A DNA stretch of 25,000 nucleotides, from positions 1,197,501-1,222,500 of the forward strand of contig JACVTC010000014.1 of assembly GCA_016946835.1 (NCBI GenBank), read 5' to 3'. Positions 8,961 to 20,562 of the stretch are shown here, one piece after another; position 1 is the first letter of the stretch, and the number at the start of each line of letters is the position of its first letter. Origin of the DNA: Neocallimastix lanati (nom. inval.) (Eukaryota > Neocallimastigomycota > Neocallimastigomycetes > Neocallimastigales > Neocallimastigaceae). A program made the position numbers and the translations under genes. The notes below the pieces were generated by a model. It was given only the letters and a program-made list of their open reading frames with translations. It was not told where the DNA came from and did no database searches.

Positions 8961-10317
8961 TTTATAAAATATTGATTTTTAATATAAAAAATTTTAATAA
9001 GAAGCATTTAATGTTAATTAAAAAATTTTATTGTAACGTTTTTTAGAGTGTTAAGACTTTTAATCTTTTAAATAAGCCAGCACAATCAACGACAATATGG
9101 CATTATTAATAATTTAGTTATTTATTGTTTTATATATTAATTTTCAATTCAGTATTTTTAAATTTAATATCTTCATATTAATTATGTATTTATCTTATTT
9201 ATTCTGTGTTACATTTTATTATTTTATCTATTATTTTATTTATTTACTAATTCAACTGAGCTACATTTATATTTTATTTATCTCAAAAACAGTTTTTTTT
9301 TTTTTTTTATTGATATAAAAAATAGAATTTAATCATGTTATAAATTAAAATATCTATCATATTAATATTAAAATTTGATATTAGAAAATAATTACAAATA
9401 TTTAATAATTCTAATCTTATTATCAATAAATAATACTATTATTATTAAATATATATATATATATATTTTTTTTATTTAATTTTTAAACGAAAATAATATC
9501 ATAAATTTTAGTATTTTTGGACATTAATATAAATTTGTAATATTTAAATTTGATAAATTATTTCTTAAAGTGATATAATATTAAAAAATTATACTATTAT
9601 ACTAAGAGTTTTGAGGTTTAAATATCTTCTGATTCTTTTTATTCTCAATGATTACTCCTTTTTGGATTAAGATTATCATTTGAATCTGTATCAAAATTTC
9701 TTTTATCATATCAATAAATCTAATGTCAATCATTGTTAAATTAATAATAATAATTAATAAAATATTAGAAAAGTATTCAACAAACTCTACAAAAATATGA
9801 AATCTGGAAAGAAAACTCCATCAAAGATATTTTGAAAATATTATTAATAGTTTATTATTTTTTCAAATGCAATATTTTCATCAAGAAGAAGACATTATTT
9901 GCTATTTTTCTCAAGATTTGTTATTTAAAAAATGAAATTTATGTTAATTTTATTTGTAAAGTTATATTTGTATATTAAATTATTAAATTATATAATTTAA
10001 AACATTCTATTAATAAATTATTACTTTTTAATTATTCTAATAATTATTATTTAAAAAAGGATTCATATAAAAATATATAAATAAATATATTTACAAAAAA
10101 AAAAAAAAAAAGGTATATATATAATTTTAATCATTTATTATATTATTTTTAAATAGATAACAATATATATTTAATATTTTTATTTTTTATATTTTATTTC
10201 ATTTATTTATTTTTTTTATTATTATAAATATTTTAAATATTTATAAATATAAATTATTCATTTACTGTAATAATTTATTTTTGATGATTAATTATTATTC
10301 AATAATTCCATATTTTT

Positions 10318-10369
<52 letters not shown>

Positions 10370-10397
10370 GATACAACTTATATATTATGGTAATGAT
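8961..10397. other. AT-rich gene-free stretch
   Basis: No gene recognised. It holds short T and A runs (9293-9309, 10097-10111) and a T43 run at 10320-10362. A mildly less AT-rich patch at about 9600-9930 gives scattered peptide-like frames (for example FQMQYFHQEEDIICYF) but no family I can name, with stops throughout. Confidence 0.5.
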
Positions 10398-10738
10398 TTA
10401 TTCGTGAATACAGCTTGTGTTCTGTGTTAATTCAACTGGACATTCAACTTCATCAAAGACCATAACTGGATTATATGAACATAGGAACCAATCAAAACAT
10501 TAATAACAAGTAGTATGTATAGCTTTTGGATAAATATCACAATCACTAAGTTTACCAATATCATATAACTTTCCAACTATAGGAAACCTTTAATGAAAAC
10601 AACAGCATAATCGTAAGATAAAACTTCAAACCCATGTATTATTCACCACCTTCCCAACCAGACTGGTATTGTAGTTAGTAATAGGGGAATTACTAATCAA
10701 TTTTACATTTCTGTACAATATCACACGTTTTATTGGGC
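10398..10738 (-). pseudogene. Decayed Cys-rich coding fragment, family unknown
   Basis: The minus strand ends in a clear coding-like frame: VGKLYDIGKLSDCDIY, then KAIHTTCY, one stop, then CFDWFLCSYNPVMVF and DEVECPVELTQNTSCIHE with its own stop at 10400-10398. Upstream, in other frames, are PNKTCDIVQKC, YQSGWEGGE and VLSYDYAVVFIK. An acceptor-like TATAG precedes VGKLYD, so some interruptions could be introns rather than damage. The Cys spacing and the NTS sequon suggest a secreted domain, possibly one of a dispersed family. The in-frame stop in CY-stop-CF argues for a pseudogene. Function is not identified. Confidence 0.4.
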
Positions 10739-11824
10739 AAAAATTAATAGTATTTAAATATTTTATCATTATTAGCTAGTTAAATCTTATTAATTTTTAT
10801 TTTTATTTCTATTTTTTTTAGCTTTTTTTTTTTTAATTGTATTGATTACTATAAATATAGTCTTTAGTATTGTATAACACTTAACAAATATATATATACT
10901 ATATAAATTTATATTACCGGAAGAAAAGAGCAATCTTTAGCTATGACAAGTAAAATAGTTATTATTAAAATGCTTTTAAATTAATAAAAAAATAATAATT
11001 AATTATATGATCTTTACAAATTTATACTTTTTAAATTTTTAATTAAATTTGGCTTATAATATATAATTTAATTTTATAAATTCTTTTCTTATTTTAAAAT
11101 TAATATATCATATATCATTATATTATTCTTTAATTTATTTAAATAATATATATTAAGTTTTTTTCATCTTTATTTTTTATTATTTTTATTTATTTTTATT
11201 TTTTTTTTTTAAATTATTATATGATTATATTAATTATTATTAATGTTATAAAAATTAGTAATAGAAAATTATGTTAAAAATATAAATATTATACTGTTTA
11301 AACTATCTTTAATAAATATTATGATGGAATTTATCATAAAACTTTATTTATTAATAAAATAAAAAATAAATAAAAATATGTTAGTTTTTAAAATTACTCC
11401 TTAAAAATATAATTTAATTTGAAATAAAAATTTATAATAGATATTAAAAATTATTATAAAAATATTCATTTTATCATTAATAAAATTTAGATGTCTTTTA
11501 GTTTTGAATGTTTCCATACACAATGTTTAAAATAAAAAAAAAAGTTAACAGATATTTATATATTTTAAATAATAAATATCTCATATAAAAAATAACCAGT
11601 TTTTCCTATGATTTTTTTTTATTGCATCAATGAATTAAAATGAAAACATATTTCATATACAAAAAAAAGTTCAATTGTAGATAACACTTTTCAAATATAG
11701 TCATATATATTGAAATATCTTTCTGAATAAATTTAAAAATTAATAGCATAAATAATATTTAATAAAATTCATCAAATTCACTAATAAAAATTCATTTATT
11801 GATAAAGTAATAATTTATCAAAAA

Positions 11825-11869
<45 letters not shown>

Positions 11870-12400
11870 CATATCGTCTATTTATCTTCTATATAATAAT
11901 ATTACAATTCTATTATGATAATATGATAAATATAAAATTTAAATTCATAAAATATATAAAATGACATAACAATATAAATTAATTAATAACTTATTTATTA
12001 ATTTATTAATAATTTAACTTTTAAGTAACACAAACCAATTATTTGCTAATTATTATGTAGTCATTATGATTTATAATATGAAAAACCAATAATATATTTA
12101 TCTTCCAATTATTTTATCTAATAAAATTTTGAAATTTTAAAAAATATTTTAAATTAAATTATCCAAACGTTTTTGATGGATTTAAAAGTTTAAAAATACT
12201 TTAAATTTTAGGGGTTAATAATATTTTTATCAAAGGAGTTAATCTAATAAAAAAAAAAAAAAAGGAAAAAAAAAATATTATATGAAAATAATAAATATTC
12301 ATCTTTTATTTAACATATAATATAGACTTATTCATAAAATAAAAAATAAAATTTATAGAAACAAACAATTCAATAATAATAAAAATAAAAATAATAATAT
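10739..12400. other. AT-rich gene-free stretch
   Basis: No coding signal. It contains an A22 run (11820-11841) joined to a (TA)n tract (about 11842-11869), and an A-run at about 12250-12263. Confidence 0.5.
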
Positions 12401-12412
12401 TAGATATAATAC

Positions 12413-12570
12413 TGTTGCAAAGTGTAACAGAAGCCGGGTTGATCATAACATATGAACTTTATTAACCCAAAAAGGTATGACAAATCAACTCCATAAGGAA
12501 CATGAAACATGTAAATAGGAAAAAGGAAAAGTTTTAAGATCTTTTCTTCTCATTGTTTCCCAGTTTAAAA
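12413..12570. other. Less AT-rich patch, possible insertion remnant
   Basis: About 150 bp with clearly more G and C than the flanks (TGTTGCAAAGTGTAACAGAA at 12413, then GCCGGGTTGATC). All frames carry stops and I recognise no product. The TGTTG start is LTR-like, but I find no matching CA end, target duplication or second copy. Confidence 0.25.
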
Positions 12571-13006
12571 AAAAAAAAAATTACTTTATAGACAGAAAAT
12601 AACATATAACATATAAAACAATTTATATTACATAGAAGTATCATTGATCTAAAAAAACTCCTTTACGTTTTGTAACTTTAATTATATAAATAAAATTTAT
12701 TTATTTTTTTTATTTTATTTTATATTGTTATTATTACTTTTTTTTAGTATGTATATTAATTAAAAATATATATTAAAAAAAGTAACAAAATAAAAAAAGA
12801 AATACACAAAAATAACAATAAAATATAATAAAAATTAGAAATTTACATATATATATAAAAGTTTACTTCTTTCCTTTTCTTAAACTTTTATTTAATTTTA
12901 TTTTTGCTTATCATTTTTGCTTTACAATTTTTTATGATTCATTTGGTTAATTTTTTTTTAATTTTTTTTTTTCGTTTTTTATTTCATTCGTTGATTAACT
13001 TATTTT

Positions 13007-13059
<53 letters not shown>

Positions 13060-13527
13060 TTAATAAATAAATTAATATTATTCCTTAAATTTAGTTTATT
13101 AGTTTATTTATTTATTATATTTTTTCATTCTTTAATTATGTATTATTATATATGTAATATATAATATTTACGTGTTCTTTTTCTGATTGTCATTTATACA
13201 TGCAATCTAAAATATATACATATTAAAAAAAAAAAAAAATAGCAAAAAGTATTGTAAATATTTTTTTTTTCATCAAGAACATTATATTCTTAAAGAGAAT
13301 TATCTGTTTTTTATTTACAATACTGATAACAATACAGTTATACTATTTCATATTATTTTTTATTATCTATATATTAATTGCTATTTATATATAATATAAA
13401 ATTATAAAAATAAAATTATAAAAAATAAGTTTATTAGTTATAAATTATATATACATATATAAATAGCATATATTTATAAATTTTGTGTTCTTTTTTTTTT
13501 TTTAATTTTTATTTTTTTTATTTTTAT
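12571..13527. other. AT-rich spacer downstream of the 216-aa gene
   Basis: No gene seen. It holds a T44 run at 13010-13053 and shorter T runs. The 3' end of the minus-strand gene at 13528 falls here. Confidence 0.55.
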
Positions 13528-14178
13528 TTAATCTTCTTCGGATATCATCTGCATATAATCTAAAATAGCATGATGGAGTATATACATAAATACAATAGCA
13601 ATAAATGTGGTATCAACATTTTGTCTTATACGAATTTTATATTCCAATAAAGAACTATCTGTTTTATTTGCCATACCAATTACATTACTATCGCATAAAT
13701 CCTTAAAGCCATTAATATCATAATCTTCGAAAGCATTCCAATCGAAATTATGATCAAAGATAGTAAAATCTTGTACTTCATAGGATTGAATATTTAATAA
13801 AACAGAAATATAATCAATTTCTTGAGTTTTTTCATTAAAAAATTCAATTCCATATACACTTCCGCCTTCCCATAAACGTCCTTGTCTAATTTTAATACTT
13901 CTTTTATTATTAGACTTTTTAAAGTGAATGGATAAATCATATTGCTCTTTAATAGAGTTTAAATTAAATTCGACTAATTGAGTACCTTTTTTATCTGAAA
14001 TGTCGAAATTACCATCTACAATCTTTACTCTATTTAATTTTTTCCCTTTACTATTAATAATTGAGTACTTAAGTTTATCGGAAGGAAATAAAGATTTGCT
14101 TTCTTTTATATAATATATAGTAGGTAAAGATAAACTATCAACTTTATTCATAAAAGTAATTGGGCGTTCAAAAGTCAT
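13528..14178 (-). CDS. 216-aa protein, possible LOR/tubby-like fold
   Basis: An intact single-exon frame runs from the ATG at 14178 to the TAA at 13528, with normal codon complexity and no repeats. The layout is mostly alternating beta-type segments: PTIYYIKESK, LKYSIINSKGKKLNRVKIVD, DLSIHFKK, SIKIRQGRLWEGGSVYGIEF, DYISVLLNIQSYEVQDFTIF and LEYKIRIRQN. It closes with one hydrophobic helix at about 181-200 (TTFIAIVFMYILHHAILDYM) and an acidic end. A 12-strand barrel closed by a hydrophobic C-terminal helix, with phrases like 'y.i.n.kgkkl..v' and 'fDWN', is the plan of LOR (LURP-one-related), tubby-C and scramblase-like domains, which often act at membranes. That is a topology guess, not a motif match. 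The helix could instead be a membrane anchor. The reality of the gene is well supported; the function is unknown. Confidence 0.75.
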   Translation of the reverse strand: MTFERPITFMNKVDSLSLPTIYYIKESKSLFPSDKLKYSIINSKGKKLNRVKIVDGNFDISDKKGTQLVEFNLNSIKEQYDLSIHFKKSNNKRSIKIRQGRLWEGGSVYGIEFFNEKTQEIDYISVLLNIQSYEVQDFTIFDHNFDWNAFEDYDINGFKDLCDSNVIGMANKTDSSLLEYKIRIRQNVDTTFIAIVFMYILHHAILDYMQMISEED

Positions 14179-14905
14179 GTTTTTATATTAAATTTGTTAA
14201 TTAAGTGTTGTCGTGTTTTTGGTTTTTTTTTGGTATATTTTTATTTTGTTTTAGTTTTGCTGTTGCGGTTTTTAATATTTAAAAAAAATAATTAGAAAAA
14301 GTATATTTATAAATATTAAGTTTGAAATTATTAAATTAAAATTATTATAAAAAGTTGAAATATATTTATTTTTTTGTTTATGTTGAAATATAATTTTTAT
14401 CTTTAGTTTATTTTTATTTTATTTTATTTTACTTTTTTTTTTTTTTTTCTTTTTTATTAATATATAATATAAATTTTTAAAATTTTTTTTTTTTTCAAAG
14501 AACTAATATGTTTGGAAAATTTCGTCTTTTTATACTAAAAAAAAGCATTCTGAAATTTATGTAAATTATTTAATATAATTTTTATTAATTTTTTTTTATT
14601 ATTCATTTGATTAACTTTATTTTTATTTTTTTTTTACTTAATATAAATTAAAATAATTTTATATTTTTTAATTTAAATAGAATTATATTATCGAATTTTC
14701 CTTTTTCCTTTTTATAATATAAAATGAAAAATTTTTCATATAATCACGAAAGTTTATTAATGATAAAATTTATAAAAACTCAATAGAAAATTTGATAAAA
14801 ACCTTATTTTATATAATTATTTCTAATATAATTCATTATATCTTATATTCTAATTCATAATAGATTTTCTTATTAATAATGAAAGGGGTTTTAAATTAAA
14901 GTAGC

Positions 14906-14971
<66 letters not shown>

Positions 14972-15640
14972 ATGTAAATAATTATTAATGATTAGTGAAG
15001 ATATTAATAATGATGTTTGAAATTTTAAAACTAAAAAATAATGATAATGTATTGTAAATATAAGTATTTATTATTATACGTGAAATTAATAAAATAAAAA
15101 AATATATATATTCTAATATATATATATTTGAATACTTGTTATACAAATGAATAAAAATGTATAATCATAATTATTTTTTATTATTAAATATTAAAAGAAA
15201 AATAGAAAAAAAATATAAATTTTAGAAAAATAGACTTTTTTTTTTATAAAAATTAATACTATTTGTCATTGCATTGTATATTTTGAAATTCTAATTTGAT
15301 AATTATTCTAGGAGATATATTAAATTAATATATTTAAATTAATAAATTATTATACACTTTTTTTTATTTAATTATTTATTTAATTAATTATATTTATTTA
15401 CTTGAATAAAACTATTATTTTAATATATTATAATCTCACAATTATAAATTATTTTTTATTATTTATATTATATAAATAATTTAAATATATGTATATTTAT
15501 ATATTTATAATTATAAAATAAAGAGAATATTTAATTTTTTTTTTTTTTTTTTTAAAAAAGAAGTACATTATTAACATTTTATTAATTAAATATGAATTGA
15601 TACAGAAGATAAGGCAGAAAATTTATTTATAATATTTAAA
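14179..15640. other. AT-rich gene-free stretch
   Basis: No coding signal. The first part lies upstream of the 14178 start codon and is unusually T/G-rich on the plus strand (14200-14270), probably the promoter/5' leader. A T63 run occupies 14908-14970, the longest homopolymer in the window. Confidence 0.55.
14908..14970. repeat. T63 homopolymer
   Basis: This is the longest uninterrupted homopolymer in the window, bordered by GTAGCTA on the left and GATGTAAA on the right. No gene is adjacent within 700 bp. Assembly length may be unreliable. Confidence 0.95.
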
Positions 15641-15664
15641 GTATTCTATTAAAATTTAAATTGT

Positions 15665-15890
15665 ATATGAATATTCCAAAGAAGGGTTGATTTTATGATT
15701 TCGAATACATCAATAAAAGTCATAGGCCACTTCTAATATAATGAAAGTCTGTTCTTTTTTCTATTGGAATATTTATATTATTTAAAAGGTATTAACAAAA
15801 AGAATATTGATAAGAGTTACTTATTTTATTATATTTAATAATAAAAGAATATATTTAATAAAAGATATAGAGAAGAATATATATCTAATT
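15665..15890 (+). repeat. Interspersed repeat, copy 1
   Basis: This is the best preserved of three related segments (see 16254 and 23771). Shared order: GAATATT; GGTTGATTTTATGATTTC; AATACATCAATAAAAGTCAT; AGGCCACTTCTAATA; TTCTATTGGAATAT; TATTATTTAAAAGGTATTAAC; TTGATAAGAGTTACTTATTT; AAAAGAATATAT. It contains a 10-bp inverted pair AATATTCCAA (15670-15679) and TTGGAATATT (15764-15773). There is no ORF. It is followed by a (TTA)n array. Confidence 0.7.
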
Positions 15891-15897
15891 TTCTTTC

Positions 15898-15900
<3 letters not shown>

Positions 15901-15932
<32 letters not shown>
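15901..15932. repeat. (TTA)n microsatellite
   Basis: About ten units of ATT, then ATTT units to about 15947, directly 3' of interspersed repeat copy 1. Confidence 0.9.
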
Positions 15933-15947
<15 letters not shown>

Positions 15948-16081
15948 CTTTTTTTTTATTTATTTATATATTATCATTATAGTTAAAATTCAGTATCAAT
16001 ATTATTTATTCAATAAATCAATAAAATATTATTATATCAAAAATGAAATAAGTTAATAATTAATTTTATATTTATTATAAA

Positions 16082-16087
16082 ATTCAA

Positions 16088-16146
<59 letters not shown>

Positions 16147-16147
16147 A
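16082..16147. repeat. (AAAT)n microsatellite
   Basis: About 16 units of AAAT between interspersed repeat copies 1 and 2. Confidence 0.9.
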
Positions 16148-16201
16148 ATTTGATTAAATAACAAATTCTCTAATTAGGATAATATTTTTTTACAGTTCTC
16201 T

Positions 16202-16234
<33 letters not shown>

Positions 16235-16253
16235 GGTAATAAAATATACTGTA

Positions 16254-16435
16254 ATAGAATATTTTTTACAATGGTAAATTTTTATAATTTCCAATGTATT
16301 AATAAAAGTTATGGACCACTTTTAATATTGTACTATTTTCTATTAGAATATCTATCTTATATTTAAAAATTAAAAAATTGATAGGAGTGACTTATTTCAC
16401 TTTTTTTATGAAAGAAAAAGATATATGTTCTTAAT
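16254..16435 (+). repeat. Interspersed repeat, copy 2
   Basis: It shares with copy 1 the ordered blocks TAGAATATT, ATAATTTCCAATGTATTAAT, AAAAGTTATGGACCACTTTT, TTTTCTATTAGAATAT, ATTGATAGGAGTGACTTATT and AAAGATATATG. It is diverged at many positions and lacks some spacer bases. It is in the same orientation as copy 1, about 590 bp downstream. No ORF. Confidence 0.7.
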
Positions 16436-17388
16436 TTTAATTTATTATTTTTTTATTTTTTAAACAACTGTTTTTTAGTAGTGATAAAAAACAATAATAA
16501 ATAATTTTATAATAGAATTTTAATAAAGTTATATATTAATTATAAAAAATAAAAATAATTAATATATATAGAAATTTATTAAAAGGCATCATTAATGTTA
16601 AATTGGTTTACTCTTTAATATTAAAAAAAAAAAAAAAAGAGGTTATTTTTATAATAAATAATCCCAAAATTTAATGAGATAAAAATTTAAATTATTTATT
16701 ATACAATTAACCTTCTTTTGTTTTGTATATTTATATAGGAAAATAATAATTTTATTATTTTATATATTTCTATTGTATTTCTATGATATTTAAAGTAAAT
16801 TAAAAAAAAATGTCTCTATAATAAGATATTATTTTTACATTTTAATATATTATTTTATAATCTTATAAAAAAGATCCATTTCCTTTTTTATATCTTATTT
16901 TTATTTTTATTATTATTATTATTATTTTTTTTTTTTTTGCAATGATAATTTTATGATGACTTTTAAAAAATGTTTATATAATTCGTTTTTATTTATTTTA
17001 TACATATTTTTTATTTGCTAGTAACATTTATAAAATGAATTAATAATTCTTTTGGAAATGATGACTTTTCATCAAATTATTCAATGAAAATATATAATTT
17101 TAATTATAAATCATTAATTGATATTCAATATTTAACATTTAACATTAAATATATCATATTATTTAATTAGTAGTTAAAAAATACCTAAATAATATTATAA
17201 TAAGCTTTTTTTTTTTTTTTTTTTAATAATGATTTTTACTTTATTTTAATACAAAACTTATACTTTATAATTAATATCATATAAAAACTATATTATTTTG
17301 GATTTCAATATTTCCTTTAAATTTTATGATTATATTTGTAGTATAAGAGAATAATCAGAGAAAAGAAGGAAATTATTTGTGTATCAAA
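16436..17388. other. AT-rich gene-free stretch
   Basis: Nothing coding is visible. There are A- and T-runs at about 16622-16638, 16922-16938 and 17207-17224. Confidence 0.5.
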
Positions 17389-17666
17389 ATGGAAAATGTG
17401 ATGTTATTTAATTCATACAATAAAAAAGGATTATTAAATAAAATGAAATGTTAATATTTTTATTATTGTTATTTAAAAAAAAAAAAAAAAGAAATGTTAA
17501 TGATAAGATATTTAATGATAATGATTCAAAAATTCCTTATGTTTTTATAAATAGGAAATAAATCAAATTTATAACGAATATGTAATAAAATTTTATATAT
17601 GAATTAATATATATATTATGTTTTCCATAATAATTTATGAAAATAAAAATTAGGTATAACTTCTTT

Positions 17667-17704
<38 letters not shown>

Positions 17705-18289
17705 AAATGAAATTTATTTAACTTATGAAATAAAAAAAAAGTAAAAGGAGAATTAATAAAAACAGAGATAAACCAATTTATTATACATTAGATGTATAAG
17801 ATATTCATAATAATACTATAAAATGTCAATATACTTTTAATTATACAACATTTTTTTTTAATGAAATAGAGAAATTTAATTCGTAAGCATTTCTAAAATT
17901 ATATTTAAATTAATGTTTTATTAACTATTAATAATTTAACAGTGAAGGTATTATTATGTTGTGATGAAGATATTGTTAAAGGTAATGAAGAAAAAAAATT
18001 TTTTTTATAAATTTGAATGCTCCATATAGTTCAAGCATGCCAGTTGTATTTATGAGCGCATTCCCTGTTTGATATAATAATGGTGAAAAAGAGTAGAAAT
18101 TCAAATTACTTAGAATTACATGATACTGAATGGTATTGTTGTATATATTTATATTTATAAAGAAAAAAATAAAAATTGATTTATAATTTATGTTCAATTT
18201 TTAATAGGTATGAAAATGTTAATTCTAAAATATGGATAGATGATCTATTAGTACCATGTCCAGATCTCGTAATGTTGGGAACAACATAA
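17389..18289 (+). pseudogene. Decayed multi-exon plus-strand gene, family unknown
   Basis: A string of coding-like pieces occurs in one orientation: MENVMLFNSYNKKGLLNKM from the ATG at 17389; NDKIFNDNDSKIPYVFINRK (about 17500-17560); RDKPIYYTLDV (about 17765-17798); CQYTFNYTTFF (about 17825-17855); VKVLLCCDEDIVKGNEEKKF (about 17943-18003); a frameshift at an A/T run, then INLNAPYSSSMPVVFMSAF (about 18007-18066); and, after an acceptor-like TTAATAG, YENVNSKIWIDDLLVP and CPDLVMLGTT ending at TAA 18287-18289. Stops and frameshifts between them, and A30 at 17672-17701, indicate decay, though some gaps could be introns. The antisense 73-codon frame at 17976-18197 is a shadow. I cannot name the family. 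Confidence 0.4.
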
Positions 18290-19617
18290 GAAAAATAAAA
18301 AATATTTGTTTTATTAAAAAACATATTTAATAGTAATTTATTTATTAATTTTATTAAAAGTTGACATATAGATTCAATAATGGAGATATTTTATATTTAA
18401 TAAATTATTATATTATATATAATAATAATATATAATATAATATATGTTATGAATTTTGAACTTTTGCAATTATCATTTATTATATTTTGTTAATTTAGAA
18501 ATATATGTTTATAAAATAATTACTATAGTATATTAAATAATTATATGTAATATATTTTATATTATTATATTAATATATGATATTGCTTATTAATATATTA
18601 ATGGTATCATGTGATGTCATACCAATTATTTTAATGCTCATATATTATATAATAATTCAAGAATATAATTATTAGATAGTAGTTCTTACTCATATAAATA
18701 AAATATTGTAATAATTAATATAATTGAATATATCAATAAATATATAGTATTAACTATAATTGTTATTTTTCTAACAATATATATATATAAAGTTTTTAAT
18801 TCATTATATATAAAAATATATGAATTATAATAATGATATAAAAATATGAATAGTTTATTGATTCTTAATTTTAATTTCTCTTTCGTTTCCATTATTATAT
18901 CATTTGTCAAAATATCATATTGTTATTATACATTTGTTATTTAACAATAGTATAATAATAATATAATACTAATATTTGGTATCTACTTCCAATTTATTAC
19001 ATAAATAAAAAAAAAAAAAAAAAAATAAATACTCCATAATAACAAATTAAAAATTAATTTTTGCTTTATTTAATTAATTATTGATATTGTTCTAAAAATA
19101 AAAATAAATTCATATTATTATTATTATTTTTTTTTTAATTACATAATATAAAAACAAATATTATATAAAGTTTGAATATTTTAAAAATATATACTGGAAA
19201 AACATATATTTATAAGTGTATTGGTAATTGTAATTTAAAAAAATAATTATATTTGATGCGTTTCAAAGTTATTATCTATATTGCTTTTTCTTTTTAATTA
19301 CTTATTTTTCTTTTCATTATTTTTATTTTTTATTTTCAGAATTTGTTTTTAAATTCATAATATTTAAAAATCAAAATCAAAAAATATATATATATATATA
19401 ATAATAATAATAAATTATTAGCAATAAATGATATTTGATACATTTAATATTTTATTTTTTAAATATTTAATATAATATATAATCAATTTAAACTGAATTT
19501 CTTAATAAATGTTTATATTATATTATTAACTTGGTAAAATTAATTACATATTCAAACAATAATATTTAATAAAAGTCTAATTTTTATTTTTTTTCAAATG
19601 AGTATTTTCATAATTTT

Positions 19618-19677
<60 letters not shown>

Positions 19678-19889
19678 CAGCAATTATTGAGAACTTTAAC
19701 TTTATTTATTTATTCATTTATTAATTACATATATATATATATAAAATAGAAAATTAATAAAAAAAATATTATTTGTCCAAATTGAACACAGTAATTTGAA
19801 ATAAAAGTAATATTCAAAACAAAGTGTATATTAAATTCAGAAAAAAGTCCATATGTAACGAACCTCTCTTTCAGATTATAAAATTTCTA
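18290..19889. other. AT-rich gene-free stretch
   Basis: No gene seen. Dense TATA-type alternations occupy about 18400-18620. There is an A16 run at 19009-19024 and a T53 run at 19621-19673. The 74-codon minus-strand frame at 18686-18910 is Ile/Tyr-rich AT translation without coding character. Confidence 0.5.
19621..19673. repeat. T53 homopolymer
   Basis: An uninterrupted T run lying about 215 bp from the dUTPase-like remnant, on its 3' side. Confidence 0.95.
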
Positions 19890-20360
19890 TTTAAAAGGAA
19901 TTTTTATTCTGGATTAGGATTTGAATTGACAATCCGAAAGAAATTATAATCTTCTCCTTCAGAGGCATTGGCCCTGCTAGCCTGTGTCGGAATAGCAAAC
20001 CTTGTCGAGTACTAACCCTGGGCATAATTTCTGTAAAAAGAGAGCCGTAGATCACGCCAAGAATGTCATTTTTAAACAATCACCAGAAATGATTTGGCTA
20101 TTAAACAAAATATCCCATTCATCTTTATAATCTAAATCAATAATGCCTGAATCTCTTCCACGAAGAAGGAAGTTATATACTAGATAACTTGGTATCATGT
20201 CACATATATATTTAAACACTCATTATTCAGAAAATTACTAATATTAATATGATTTTCACTAATTGACCTGTTCACTACATTATTAATAATAATACTACTT
20301 TTTTCACTATTACTAATGTCAATATTCCTATTTTCACTATCAATACTATTACTATTTTTT
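19890..20360 (-). pseudogene. dUTPase-like remnant with Ser/Asn-rich leader
   Basis: The minus strand first gives a Ser/Asn-rich frame (NSNSIDSENRNIDISNSEKS and on to NNECLNIYVT, about 20360-20200). After a one-base shift comes MIPSYLVYNFLLRGRDS, then GIIDLDYKDEWDILFNS and ISGDCLKMTFLA with a stop at 20054-20052. GIIDLDYKDE fits dUTPase motif 3 (GVIDxDYRGE), GRDS the PRS motif 2 and GDCLKMTF motif 4 (GDRIAQLxF). About 8-12 residues between motifs 2 and 3 are missing. Beyond the stop, other frames give STRQG/FAIPTQ near where motif 5 (RGxxGFGSTG) is expected. It is therefore broken and non-functional. The source could be a cellular dUTPase copy or an LTR retroelement that carries a dUTPase domain; copia remnants elsewhere make the latter attractive but unproven. 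Confidence 0.5.
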
Positions 20361-20519
20361 AACAATATATATATGTTTTGTAATTAACTTTGTAAAGTTT
20401 ATTAAGTATTCAAATGGTTATATTTAATACATGTCCAACTTTTATGTCTTTCAAACAATTTTTTTTTCATAATTTTTCAAAAAGAAAAAGCTTAATTTCA
20501 AATTTTCCAATGATAATAA

Positions 20520-20562
<43 letters not shown>

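Noticed and set aside
17976-18197. 73-codon minus-strand ORF
   Set aside because: The opposite strand carries the more gene-like pieces here (PYSSSMPVVF, then an acceptor and a terminal exon).
18601-18624. TGGTATCATGTGATGTCATACC as an initiator-tRNA primer-binding site or palindrome; the same TGGTATCATG recurs near 20190
   Set aside because: Matches of this length are expected in AT-biased DNA, and no LTR or element structure surrounds either site.
18686-18910. 74-codon minus-strand ORF
   Set aside because: Ile/Tyr-rich translation of plain AT sequence, with no motif or homology I can see.
19891-20079. 62-codon minus-strand ORF as a standalone gene
   Set aside because: It is one of several frames through the broken dUTPase-like region and only overlaps its tail out of frame.
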